Assembly: GCA_024691305.1 (NCBI GenBank)
Contig: JAILNS010000046.1
Span: forward strand, 25,095 to 89,094
Source: Lachnospiraceae bacterium
GTDB lineage: Bacteria; Bacillota; Clostridia; Lachnospirales; Lachnospiraceae
Reading direction: 5' to 3'
DNA length: 64,000 nucleotides
The notes beneath the pieces were generated by a model. That model was not told the DNA's origin. It saw only the letters and a program-made list of their open reading frames with translations, and ran no database searches. Positions 46,626 to 55,313 of this stretch are shown here, piece after piece. Within the stretch, counting starts at the first letter, position 1; each line of letters starts with the position of its first letter. A program made the position numbers and the translations under genes.

Positions 46626-47383
46626 TGGATAAGGAAAAACAGTTTTCCGATATGCTGGCAGGTCTTATAGAACAGGGCCGTGAGAATGATAATTTCCTTG
46701 AGTCTTCCGTTGTTGATGCGGCATGCTCCGAATACGGACTGGACGATTCAAAACTCGATCTTGTCTATGATTATCTCAAAAAAAATCATATAGGCGTAGG
46801 TGAACCTCTTAAGGATTCAGATTATCTCGAATCCGAAGAGATAAATTACCTTAACATGTATCTTGAGGAACTAAAGGCATTACCTTCTTTTTCTGAAGGC
46901 GAGAAAGAAGCGGTCACATTGTCAGCGATGGCAGGTGATACGGATGCACAGTCAAGACTTATTGAGATGCACCTTATGAATGTGGTGGAGATAGCTAAAC
47001 TCTATGCAGGGCAGGGTGCATTTATAGAAGATCTTATCGGCGAAGGCAATATTGCTTTAAGTGTCGGAGTTACCATGCTCGGCGCACTTGAACATCAGAG
47101 TGAAGCTGACGGTATGCTGGCCCATATGATCATGGAAGGTATGGAAGAGTATCTTGATGAATTCTCCAAACAGAACGCACAGGATGAGAAAAACCTTAAG
47201 TCTGTAAATGAGGTGGCGGATAAGGCACGTGAACTGTATGAAGAACTCAGACGTAAAGTTACGATAGAGGAACTTATGCTTGAGACCGGACTTAGTAAAA
47301 ATGCCATACAGCGTGCGATCACTTTTTCGGGAGATAAAATCGAATACATCGATACAACCGGTCTTTCATCGGGTGGAGAATGA
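46625..47383 (+). CDS. Truncated sigma-70-like protein lacking promoter-recognition regions
   Basis: 252 residues. Residues about 5-57 match the region 1.1 fold, with helices ending DLVYDYLKKNHIGV. Residues 73-105 match region 1.2 (YLNMYLEELKALPSFSEGEKE). Residues 107-150 match regions 2.1-2.2 (SRLIEMHLMNVVEIAKLYAG, DLIGEGNIAL), which bind the core beta-prime coiled coil in real sigma factors. In place of regions 2.3-2.4 is an acidic segment (155-190). A region-3-like helix-turn-helix follows (VTIEELMLETGLSKNAIQRAITFS). Region 4 is absent. I infer a core-polymerase-binding protein that cannot recognise -10 or -35 boxes. It starts on the rhomboid-like gene's stop and precedes an unknown gene by six bases. 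Confidence 0.75.
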   Translation: MDKEKQFSDMLAGLIEQGRENDNFLESSVVDAACSEYGLDDSKLDLVYDYLKKNHIGVGEPLKDSDYLESEEINYLNMYLEELKALPSFSEGEKEAVTLSAMAGDTDAQSRLIEMHLMNVVEIAKLYAGQGAFIEDLIGEGNIALSVGVTMLGALEHQSEADGMLAHMIMEGMEEYLDEFSKQNAQDEKNLKSVNEVADKARELYEELRRKVTIEELMLETGLSKNAIQRAITFSGDKIEYIDTTGLSSGGE

Positions 47384-47389
47384 TCCGTT

Positions 47390-47842
47390 ATGTCCAAATT
47401 CATTGATTCACTTTCAGACAAAACTTCATATAATGAATTTAAGTATGTGATACAGGACTCGGGAAGCTATGGCATAGGGGCAAAGTATTCCTATGAAGAG
47501 TGTATGCAGTGTGAGAATGTTCCTTTTAAGTTCAAGGCGATAATCGAGCACTATATCAGTAAGGATACGATGCGAGAGACCACCATAGAAAGTCACCTGT
47601 ATTATCTTACGGAGGATATGTTTTCCGCCAGAACCTACAAAGAACTGAAGGCTAAAGTTAAGATAGGTATTTCGGAGGAGAAGAGATCCTTTTTTTCCAA
47701 AAGAACAAAGAGAATATACAGCGAAAGGATCATGTCCGTTGACGATTTTACGCAGATGAGCGTATCCGAGAAGAAACAAAAGAGTGTGGCTGTATATGAA
47801 CTTATAATATCAAAACTGGCACTTATGAGTTTTTCGGTATAA
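47390..47842 (+). CDS. Hypothetical protein downstream of the sigma-like gene
   Basis: 150 residues, not recognised. It is soluble, mixed alpha/beta and rich in Lys, Glu and Ser, with two Cys (SYEECMQCENV, residues about 35-45). A basic stretch (SFFSKRTKRIYSER) sits in its middle. It starts six bases after the sigma-like gene, so the two are co-transcribed and may function together. No function is claimed. Confidence 0.65.
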   Translation: MSKFIDSLSDKTSYNEFKYVIQDSGSYGIGAKYSYEECMQCENVPFKFKAIIEHYISKDTMRETTIESHLYYLTEDMFSARTYKELKAKVKIGISEEKRSFFSKRTKRIYSERIMSVDDFTQMSVSEKKQKSVAVYELIISKLALMSFSV

Positions 47843-47866
47843 TTTTTGAAACTACAGGAGATCAAA

Positions 47867-50815
47867 ATGACACGCAAAGAAAAATTGGACAAAATTAAAA
47901 ATCTGACCGCTTATACGGTGATCGAATCCATCGACATTAAAGATCTTGATTCTTTGGGAGTCATACTTAAACACAACAAAACCGGTGCACGAGTATCGCT
48001 TCTTATAAATGAGGATGATAATAAGGTCTTCTATATAGGCTTCAGGACGCCGCCTACGGATTCGACGGGTGTTGCGCATATAATCGAGCACACGGTACTT
48101 TGCGGATCCGATAAATATCCGGTTAAGGATCCTTTTATCGAACTTGCCAAGGGCAGTTTAAACACCTTCCTTAATGCCATGACATTTCCGGATAAAACCG
48201 TGTATCCCGTAGCAAGCTGCAATGCCAAGGATTTTGAGAATCTTTGCGATGTATATCTTGATGCCGTTTTTCATCCGAATATCTATCATGAAGAGAAGAT
48301 ATTCAAACAGGAAGGCTGGCACTATGAACTCGATGATCCGGATGCCGAGTTAAAGATCAACGGTGTAGTTTATAACGAGATGAAGGGTGCTTTCTCAAGC
48401 CCCGATGACGTCGTTGACAGGGAGATATTAAATGCTCTTTTCCCCGATACTTCATACGGGGTTGAATCGGGCGGACATCCTGATAACATTCCCGATCTGA
48501 CCTATGAGAATTTCCTTAATTTCCATAAGAGATATTATCACCCGTCCAACAGCTATATCTATTTCTACGGCGACTGTGATATGGCCGATAAACTTGAGGC
48601 TCTTGATAAGGATTATCTGTCTAAGTATGAGGCATTAAGCATAGATTCTTCGGTTGAAGTGCAGAAGGCTTTTGATAAGACCTTCTATGCAAAAAAGGAT
48701 TATCCTATAGCAGAGACGGCACAGGAAGAGGGACATACTTATCTTACTTATGAGACTGTTGTGTCGGATAATAATCTTAATGCGGAAGAGTACATTGCTT
48801 TTTCCATGCTGGATTATGCTCTGTGCTCAACTCCCGGAGCTCCCGTGAAAAAAGCCCTAATCGATGCAGGCATAGGCAAGGATGTCTACAGCACTTATGA
48901 AAACGGTACCATGCAGCCTTATTTTTCTATCATCGCCAAGGATACCGATTATGATAAACAGGATGAATTCGTATCGGTAATAGAACGCGTGCTTGATGAT
49001 CAGGCAAAAGGTGTACTCGACCATGAGTCCCTTCTTTCAGCCCTTAACCTGTTTGAATTTAAGTATCGTGAAGCGGATTACGGAACTTATCCCAAGGGAC
49101 TTATGATAGGTCTTCAGATGCTTGACAGCTGGCTTTATGATGATATGAAGCCTTTTATTCATGTTATATCAAACGACGTGTATGCATCGCTTCGTGCAAA
49201 GATAGATACCGGTTATTACGAGAAGCTTATCACAGACAGACTGTTAAACAATAAGCACAAGGCCGTACTGGCCATATGTCCCGTAAAGGGCCTGACTTCC
49301 AAAAAAGATAAGGAACTTGCAGATAAACTTGCTGCATATAAAGCAGGATTAAGTGCTGATGAGATAGACAGGATCGTGCAGGATACCAAGGACCTTGCGG
49401 ATTATCAGGAATCCGGAGATTCTCCTGAAGCACTTGCCACTATACCTATGCTCACAAGAGAAGATATGCGTAAGGAGGCTAATCCTTTTGTCTGGGAAAG
49501 AAGGGATCTGGACGGTCACGAGTGTATATATCACAATATAAATACCAACGGTATTGGATATATACGATATATGTTTAAGACAGATTCCGTATCGGCTGAT
49601 GAGTGGTCTTATATTGGACTTCTTAAATCGGTTATGGGACTTATGGATACCGAAAACTATGGGTATGCGGAATTGTTTAAGGAAATCGGTTTAAAGACCG
49701 GCGGTATAGCTCCTTTTACCAATATGTTTATCAATGCTTCAGACACCGGAATATATACCGTTACTTATGATATCAAGGCCAAAGTATTCTATTCGGGACT
49801 TGCCGATGCCGTGAGGCTTATAAAGGAGATGTCACTCACCACCAAATATGATGATAAGGACAGGCTTCGCGAACTTGTGGATGAGATAGTTTCACACATG
49901 CAGGCATCAATGATATCTGCGGGGCATCAGGTCGCAGCTGCTGCGGCGACTGCCCAGTTTTCGGCTTCAGATGCTTTGATGGATCGTATAAACGGTATAC
50001 CGTTCCTGCGAATGATGGAAGATCTTCAGGCAAATCTTGATTACAGATTCAAAGAGGTTTCCGATAAGTTATACGAACTGTGTAAGAAACTGTTCAGACC
50101 CGAGAATATGATCATTGATTACATAGGTGATGAAGATTCGTTTGAAAAATTCAGAGATCTTACCAAAGACTATATCGCTGCACTTTTTGACGGTGAATAT
50201 ACAAAGGATCATAAACAGGTTGAACCTGTAAAAGATACATCCGCCTATACTTCTGCAGCTCAGGTTCAGTATGTTGCAAGAGCCGGAGATTATCTGCACG
50301 CCGGACTTAAGTATACCGGAGCATTGAGAGCACTCAAGGTCATGATGGGATATGATTATCTCTGGACGCAGGTCAGAGTCCGCGGCGGTGCATACGGATG
50401 TATGAGTGCATTTACGCGTACCGGTAAAGGTTATTTTGTTTCATACAGGGATCCTAACTTAAGAAGAACTGTAGGCGTGTTTGAAGGTGCTGCCGATTAT
50501 GTAAGGACTTTTGATGCCGATGAACGCACCATGACTCAGTATATAATAGGCGCCATAGCAGATCTCGATGTACCTATGACGCCCAAGTCCAAGGGTGCAT
50601 ACGGCCTGACCGCATATATGACACAACTTACTTATGACATGCTTCAAAAAGAAAGAGATGAGCTTTTAAGTGTTACTCCCGAAGTCATCAGGTCGCTTGC
50701 TTCATATATAGATGCTATAATGGAAACAGGTGCATATTGTGTAGTGGGCGGGGAAGAGGTCATTAGAGAATGTGCCGGAGATTTTGATCATGTGGAACCG
50801 CTCTTTGCCGGTTAA
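47867..50815 (+). CDS. Insulinase family peptidase, M16C (presequence-protease type)
   Basis: 982 residues. An inverted zinc peptidase with the motif HIIEH (H71, E74, H75), the second Glu likely in the GxxNExK-type region near YNEMKGAFSSPDDV. Four M16 domains across nearly 1000 residues and the arrangement fit presequence protease/falcilysin-like enzymes that degrade small peptides. It has no signal peptide, so it probably works in the cytoplasm on free peptides. AGGAG (47856-47860) lies six bases before the ATG. It follows the unknown gene with 24 bases between, and is possibly in its transcript. Confidence 0.9.
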   Translation: MTRKEKLDKIKNLTAYTVIESIDIKDLDSLGVILKHNKTGARVSLLINEDDNKVFYIGFRTPPTDSTGVAHIIEHTVLCGSDKYPVKDPFIELAKGSLNTFLNAMTFPDKTVYPVASCNAKDFENLCDVYLDAVFHPNIYHEEKIFKQEGWHYELDDPDAELKINGVVYNEMKGAFSSPDDVVDREILNALFPDTSYGVESGGHPDNIPDLTYENFLNFHKRYYHPSNSYIYFYGDCDMADKLEALDKDYLSKYEALSIDSSVEVQKAFDKTFYAKKDYPIAETAQEEGHTYLTYETVVSDNNLNAEEYIAFSMLDYALCSTPGAPVKKALIDAGIGKDVYSTYENGTMQPYFSIIAKDTDYDKQDEFVSVIERVLDDQAKGVLDHESLLSALNLFEFKYREADYGTYPKGLMIGLQMLDSWLYDDMKPFIHVISNDVYASLRAKIDTGYYEKLITDRLLNNKHKAVLAICPVKGLTSKKDKELADKLAAYKAGLSADEIDRIVQDTKDLADYQESGDSPEALATIPMLTREDMRKEANPFVWERRDLDGHECIYHNINTNGIGYIRYMFKTDSVSADEWSYIGLLKSVMGLMDTENYGYAELFKEIGLKTGGIAPFTNMFINASDTGIYTVTYDIKAKVFYSGLADAVRLIKEMSLTTKYDDKDRLRELVDEIVSHMQASMISAGHQVAAAAATAQFSASDALMDRINGIPFLRMMEDLQANLDYRFKEVSDKLYELCKKLFRPENMIIDYIGDEDSFEKFRDLTKDYIAALFDGEYTKDHKQVEPVKDTSAYTSAAQVQYVARAGDYLHAGLKYTGALRALKVMMGYDYLWTQVRVRGGAYGCMSAFTRTGKGYFVSYRDPNLRRTVGVFEGAADYVRTFDADERTMTQYIIGAIADLDVPMTPKSKGAYGLTAYMTQLTYDMLQKERDELLSVTPEVIRSLASYIDAIMETGAYCVVGGEEVIRECAGDFDHVEPLFAG

Positions 50816-50833
50816 TATCCTACGGAGGTATGT

Positions 50834-51979
50834 ATGAAAAGAGAATGTAAGACGAAGAATGTAACGAAAGGCCGCTTTACTCGGCTGCTCATAGTTGGGG
50901 CTATGCTTGGTATATGTCTTGCAGGCTGTGGAAGTTCTTCTTCGGGAAAATACGATGCTGTTACCAGTGAATCTGCATATGATTACGATTATGACGATGC
51001 TTATGAGGAAGCAGCGGAAGCTGAAGAATATATGGGGGAAGGACTATCCGATACCGCCGGCGAAGGTTCCGAAGTGGAAGTTTCAGAAGGTGCAAAGCCC
51101 ACACGTAAGCTCATACGTACCGTTAATCTTAATCTGGAGACCTATGAGTTTGATTCTACCACGGCTTCGGTAACGAGTCTGGTAAACTCGATGGGCGGCT
51201 ATATAGAATCCAGTTCTGTAGACGGAAATAATTCCTCTTATAACCGCTGTGCAAGTTATACGCTCAGGATACCCGCACCTCAGGCAGATACATTTATTAA
51301 CTCCGTCGGTAAAAATGCAAATATCACTCACCAGGAAGAGAGCATGGAGGATGTTACTCTTAAGTATGTGGATATAAACAGTCGTAAGGAATCACTCCAG
51401 GTTGAGTATTCAAGACTTGAGGAACTGCTGTCGCAGGCTTCGGATGTCGAAGAACTGATATATATCGAGAGTCGCATGAGCGAAGTACGATATGAGATAG
51501 AGTCGATCGAATCTCAGCTTAGAAGTTATGATAATCTTGTAGACTATACCACTATTTACCTGTATGTAAGCGAAGTGCGTGAATATACCGAACCCGAACC
51601 GGTCGATGACTCGGTCGGAGCACGTATCGGAAGAGGCCTTGCATCGGCATTTGAAAATATTGGGAATTTCTTTAAGGATCTGCTTGTATTTATAGTAGTT
51701 TCGTTGCCGTATATCATTGTTCTGGCATTGCTTGTTGTTATCGTATGGCTGCTCATAAAGGCAATAAAGTCACTTATAAATAATTATCGTAAGAAGCACC
51801 CTAAGAAGCAAAAGGGCATGCCCATGCAGCAACCGGTAAATGCAACACATCCCGGACAGATGTATAATCCACAGATGCCTTATCAGGCTGCACCTTCGGC
51901 CATGGATAAGAATGTTGACCAAAATAAGGCTCCGGAACAACCTGCTGACCAAAAGCCCGAAGATAATAAAAAAGCGTAA
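50834..51979 (+). CDS. DUF4349 lipoprotein
   Basis: 381 residues. A signal peptide with lipobox LAGC, an acidic/Tyr linker (DYDYDDAYEEAAEAEE), a DUF4349 domain (RKLIRTVNLNLETYEFDSTT, SMGGYIESSSVDG, TLRIPAPQADTF), a coiled coil (about 190-230) and a membrane helix near the C-terminus (VIVWLLIKAIKSLI), followed by a Lys/Pro/Gln-rich tail. The domain is found in Gram-positive surface proteins of unknown function. The lipid anchor and the C-terminal helix would make it span the membrane twice. A GGAGG sits about seven bases before the ATG. Confidence 0.82.
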   Translation: MKRECKTKNVTKGRFTRLLIVGAMLGICLAGCGSSSSGKYDAVTSESAYDYDYDDAYEEAAEAEEYMGEGLSDTAGEGSEVEVSEGAKPTRKLIRTVNLNLETYEFDSTTASVTSLVNSMGGYIESSSVDGNNSSYNRCASYTLRIPAPQADTFINSVGKNANITHQEESMEDVTLKYVDINSRKESLQVEYSRLEELLSQASDVEELIYIESRMSEVRYEIESIESQLRSYDNLVDYTTIYLYVSEVREYTEPEPVDDSVGARIGRGLASAFENIGNFFKDLLVFIVVSLPYIIVLALLVVIVWLLIKAIKSLINNYRKKHPKKQKGMPMQQPVNATHPGQMYNPQMPYQAAPSAMDKNVDQNKAPEQPADQKPEDNKKA

Positions 51980-51993
51980 GAACGAAAACTATC

Positions 51994-52896
51994 ATGAGTA
52001 ATACCAAATCCGGATTTGTGGCTTTGATAGGCAGACCGAATGTCGGCAAATCGACCCTGATGAATAAACTGATAGGTCAGAAGATTGCCATTACAAGCCA
52101 TAAACCCCAGACAACCAGAAATAAAATACGTACAGTCTATACCGATGAACGGGGACAGATTGTTTTTTTGGATACTCCCGGACTCCACAGATCCAGGAAC
52201 AAGCTTGGAGACTATATGGTAAGTGTAGCCGAGCATACCTTTAAGGATGCAGATCTGATCTTATGGCTCGTCGAGCCTGATGAAAAGATAGGCGCCGGCG
52301 ATACTCATATAATGGAACAGCTTGAAAACATTAAAACTCCGATAATCCTGTGCATCAATAAAACCGATACTCTTAAGCAAGATGAGGTACTTCCTGTGAT
52401 AGCGGCGTATTCATCACGTATGGAATTTGCGGAGATCATTCCGGTTTCAGCGCTTAAAGGCAGGGGGTGTGATGATCTTTTGGATACGATCTTTAAGTAC
52501 CTTCCCGAAGGTGAGATTTTTTACGATGAAGACACCGTGACAGACCAGCCCATGAGACAGATAACCGCTGAACTTATCAGGGAAAAGGTGCTTCGCAGCA
52601 TGACCGATGAGGTTCCTCACGGAGTTGCAGTGATCATAGACCGTATGGAATTTAAGAAGCGTATTGTGGATATAGATGCCACTATCATATGCGAAAAGGA
52701 TTCCCACAAGGGTATGATCATAGGTAAGCAGGGTGCGATGCTTAAGAAGATCGGAAGTGCAGCCAGACGTGATATAGAAGATCTGGTTGAGTCGCAGGTC
52801 AATCTCAAACTGTGGGTCAAGGTCAAGAAAGACTGGCGTGACTCAGATATGCTTTTAAAGAATTTCGGTTATGACAAAAAGAATATAGATGACTGA
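51994..52896 (+). CDS. era: GTPase Era
   Basis: 300 residues. Era is a GTP-binding protein that helps 16S rRNA maturation and 30S assembly. G1 is GRPNVGKST (13-21), G2 around KPQTTRNKI, G3 DTPG and G4 NKTD. A C-terminal KH domain (GMIIGKQGAMLKKIGSAARRDIE) binds 16S rRNA. It overlaps recO by eight bases. No yqfG/ybeY gene is upstream here; the DUF4349 gene lies there instead. Confidence 0.97.
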   Translation: MSNTKSGFVALIGRPNVGKSTLMNKLIGQKIAITSHKPQTTRNKIRTVYTDERGQIVFLDTPGLHRSRNKLGDYMVSVAEHTFKDADLILWLVEPDEKIGAGDTHIMEQLENIKTPIILCINKTDTLKQDEVLPVIAAYSSRMEFAEIIPVSALKGRGCDDLLDTIFKYLPEGEIFYDEDTVTDQPMRQITAELIREKVLRSMTDEVPHGVAVIIDRMEFKKRIVDIDATIICEKDSHKGMIIGKQGAMLKKIGSAARRDIEDLVESQVNLKLWVKVKKDWRDSDMLLKNFGYDKKNIDD

Positions 52897-53533
52897 GTAT
52901 ACTGAACTTTCGGGAATGGTCATAAAGACTTCTCCCGTCTCGGAATATAATAAACGTCTTGTCATACTTACTGCGGAAGCGGGGAAGATCACTGCTTTTG
53001 CAAGAGGCGCCAGAAAACAGGGCAACAAATTCATGGGTAATACCGAACCGTTCTGTTTTGGAAAGTTTAAACTTCTTGAAGGGCGGGATGCATATACTCT
53101 GGTAGAAGCGGATATTTCCAGGCATTTTGAAGAGTTAAGATCCGATTATGACGCTACCGTTATGGCATCGTATTTTCTGGAAATTGCCGATTATTATACA
53201 AGAGAGAATATGGAGGCTTATGAAGAACTGAATCTTATCTATGCTTCCGTTCTTGCGCTTATAAGCGGAAAGTTTGATCATAAACTGGTCAAGAGCATAT
53301 ATGAGATAAGATCCCTTGTGATCGCGGGAGAGTTTCCCGGTATTCCGGATGACAGGAAGTTTCTGGATACCACGGTCTATACGGTTGACAGGATTTCAAC
53401 GATATCTATACATGAACTGTATACTTTTTCGGTATCGGAAGAAGTGATGGATGAACTTGAGTATATCTGCAAAAAAACCATGGGACGCATTGTGGACAAA
53501 AACTTCAATTCCACTAAGCTCATGAACAGTTGA
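52889..53533 (+). CDS. recO: DNA repair protein RecO
   Basis: 214 residues, shorter than the usual 240-250. RecO loads RecA onto SSB-coated DNA together with RecR. The N-terminal OB fold starts with ELSGMVIKTSPVSEYNKRLVILTAEAGKITAFARGARK, which is characteristic, and a helical domain follows. There is one Cys (YICKK), so the Cys cluster of zinc-binding RecO homologues is absent. It overlaps era by eight bases, so the two are translationally coupled. A promoter for the SCIFF peptide lies about 30 bases downstream. Confidence 0.92.
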   Translation: MTEYTELSGMVIKTSPVSEYNKRLVILTAEAGKITAFARGARKQGNKFMGNTEPFCFGKFKLLEGRDAYTLVEADISRHFEELRSDYDATVMASYFLEIADYYTRENMEAYEELNLIYASVLALISGKFDHKLVKSIYEIRSLVIAGEFPGIPDDRKFLDTTVYTVDRISTISIHELYTFSVSEEVMDELEYICKKTMGRIVDKNFNSTKLMNS

Positions 53534-53563
53534 ATATTATGAATAGCCAGATATACAATGCAC

Positions 53564-53592
53564 TTGCGATATAGAAGCGGATATGCTATATT
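53564..53592 (+). promoter_or_regulatory. Extended -10 promoter for the SCIFF peptide gene
   Basis: TTGCGA (53564-53569), 17-base spacer, TGC directly before TATATT (53587-53592), so an extended -10 is present. It is 48 bases before the peptide ATG. Confidence 0.75.
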
Positions 53593-53639
53593 TAACAAGA
53601 TAATTTTTTAATGAATATTGCTACATGGAGGATGGTTAC

Positions 53640-53786
53640 ATGAAAAAACATATTAAAACCCTTAATACCAGAGACTTAAAGAAATCCAAAACTACAGGCG
53701 GTTGCGGCGAGTGCCAGACATCATGCCAGTCAGCATGCAAGACTTCCTGTACAGTAGGAAATCAGACCTGCGAACAGTTCAAGTAA
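53640..53786 (+). CDS. scfA: SCIFF peptide precursor (six cysteines in forty-five residues)
   Basis: 48 residues with Cys at 22, 25, 29, 33, 37 and 44 and the conserved leader MKKHIKTLNT. SCIFF is a ranthipeptide-class RiPP precursor in which a radical SAM enzyme forms thioether links from Cys to beta or gamma carbons of upstream residues. The conserved stretch KTTGGCGECQTSCQSACK is typical of the family. GGAGG (53627-53631) lies eight bases before the ATG. The maturase gene starts 81 bases later with a hairpin between. The peptide is ubiquitous in Clostridia, where its role remains open. Confidence 0.94.
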   Translation: MKKHIKTLNTRDLKKSKTTGGCGECQTSCQSACKTSCTVGNQTCEQFK

Positions 53787-53838
53787 GATACGATCACAGG
53801 CCGGTTATATAATTCGATTCTAAACGTAATTTACAGCG

Positions 53839-53861
53839 GGCAGCGATAAACAGTCGCTGCC
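53839..53861 (+). promoter_or_regulatory. Hairpin between SCIFF and maturase genes
   Basis: Eight-base stem GGCAGCGA (53839-53846) and TCGCTGCC (53854-53861), loop of seven, with no T run after it. It sits at the translation start of the maturase and may set the ratio of peptide to enzyme or stabilise the upstream RNA. Confidence 0.55.
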
Positions 53862-53867
53862 TTAGCT

Positions 53868-55313
53868 ATGTATGGAGATATGATACATAAATATAAAAAC
53901 AACGGTTACAATATAGTTCTTGATATATGCAGCGGAGCGGTTCATGTTGTGGATGACTGTGTCTATGATGTGCTGGACGTTGCCGATGATCTTATGAAGC
54001 AATTTGGCCAGTTTTCCGTTATGGATCTGATGGGAGCGATCAGTCTTGCGTGTCAGACTGAGGAAGGCTCTAAGAAATATTCGGTATACAGCACACAGGA
54101 GATATCCGAATCCTGTGAGGAAATAGCACAGCTTATATCAGAAGGAATGCTTTACACTCCCGATACTTATGAAGACAGTCTGGTGGATTATAAAAAAAGA
54201 CAGACTGTAGTTAAGGCTCTGTGCCTTCATATATCACATGATTGTAATCTGGCATGCAGGTATTGTTTTGCGGAAGAAGGAGAGTATCACGGAAGACGTG
54301 CACTCATGACTCCCGAAGTCGGAAGGCGCGCTCTTGATTTTCTGGTTGAGAATTCAGGCAGCAGAAGAAATCTGGAGGTCGATTTTTTTGGCGGTGAGCC
54401 TCTTATGAACTGGGATACAGTCGTGGATCTTGTTAATTACGGCAGAAGCCTTGAGGAAAGCAATAATAAACATTTCAGATTTACACTTACGACCAACGGT
54501 ACCCTTCTTCGTGATGATATGCTTGAGTTTATAAATGAGGAAATGGACAATGTTGTCCTTAGTATAGACGGACGTAAGGAAATAAATGACCTCATGCGTC
54601 CTCACAGAGGCGGACAGGGAAGTTACGATGAGATAGTTCCCAAATTCATCAAAGTTGCCGAAAGCAGAGATCAGGATAAGTATTATGTAAGAGGTACATT
54701 TACGAGAAACAATCTTGATTTTTCCGAAGATGTAAAGCATCTGGCTGATCTGGGGTTTAAGCAGATATCGGTAGAACCGGTCGTGGCAGCTCCCGAAGAT
54801 GATTATGCTTTACGGGAAGAAGATGTTGACGGCCTGCTTGATGAATACGATAAACTCGCCCGTCTTTATCTGGATTACAGAAGACAAGGTAAGCCTTTTA
54901 ATTTCTTTCATTTTATGATAGATTTAGAAGGTGGCCCTTGTGTATATAAAAGGCTTTCGGGTTGTGGCTCGGGAACCGAGTATTTAGCGGTCACACCGTG
55001 GGGTGATCTGTATCCGTGTCACCAGTTTGTGGGCAATGAGGATTTCCTTCTCGGAAATGTCTTTGAAGGTATTAAGAATACGGATATAGTTGATGAGTTT
55101 AAATGCTGCAACGTATATGCCAAACCCGAATGCAGAGACTGTTTTGCAAGGTTTTACTGCAGCGGCGGATGTGCGGCAAATGCATATAATTTTCACGGCA
55201 GCATCACAGATGTATATGAGCTTGGATGCAAGCTTCAGCGCAAACGCATAGAATGCGCGATAATGATCAAGGCAGCTTTGGCTGATGATGAAGAAGGAGA
55301 TATGAAAAAATGA
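53868..55313 (+). CDS. scfB: SCIFF radical SAM maturase
   Basis: 481 residues. The radical SAM motif is C126, C130 and C133 (DCNLACRYCFAEEG). An N-terminal RiPP recognition element (about residues 5-90) binds the SCIFF leader. A C-terminal SPASM domain with auxiliary Cys runs from SGCGSGTEYLAVTPWGDLYPCHQ to CRDCFARFYCSGGCAANAYNFHG. The enzyme crosslinks Cys to other residues of the peptide. ATG 53868 is annotated, but homologues begin at MIHKYK, which corresponds to the ATG at 53880; both are possible. It overlaps the secDF start. Confidence 0.95.
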   Translation: MYGDMIHKYKNNGYNIVLDICSGAVHVVDDCVYDVLDVADDLMKQFGQFSVMDLMGAISLACQTEEGSKKYSVYSTQEISESCEEIAQLISEGMLYTPDTYEDSLVDYKKRQTVVKALCLHISHDCNLACRYCFAEEGEYHGRRALMTPEVGRRALDFLVENSGSRRNLEVDFFGGEPLMNWDTVVDLVNYGRSLEESNNKHFRFTLTTNGTLLRDDMLEFINEEMDNVVLSIDGRKEINDLMRPHRGGQGSYDEIVPKFIKVAESRDQDKYYVRGTFTRNNLDFSEDVKHLADLGFKQISVEPVVAAPEDDYALREEDVDGLLDEYDKLARLYLDYRRQGKPFNFFHFMIDLEGGPCVYKRLSGCGSGTEYLAVTPWGDLYPCHQFVGNEDFLLGNVFEGIKNTDIVDEFKCCNVYAKPECRDCFARFYCSGGCAANAYNFHGSITDVYELGCKLQRKRIECAIMIKAALADDEEGDMKK

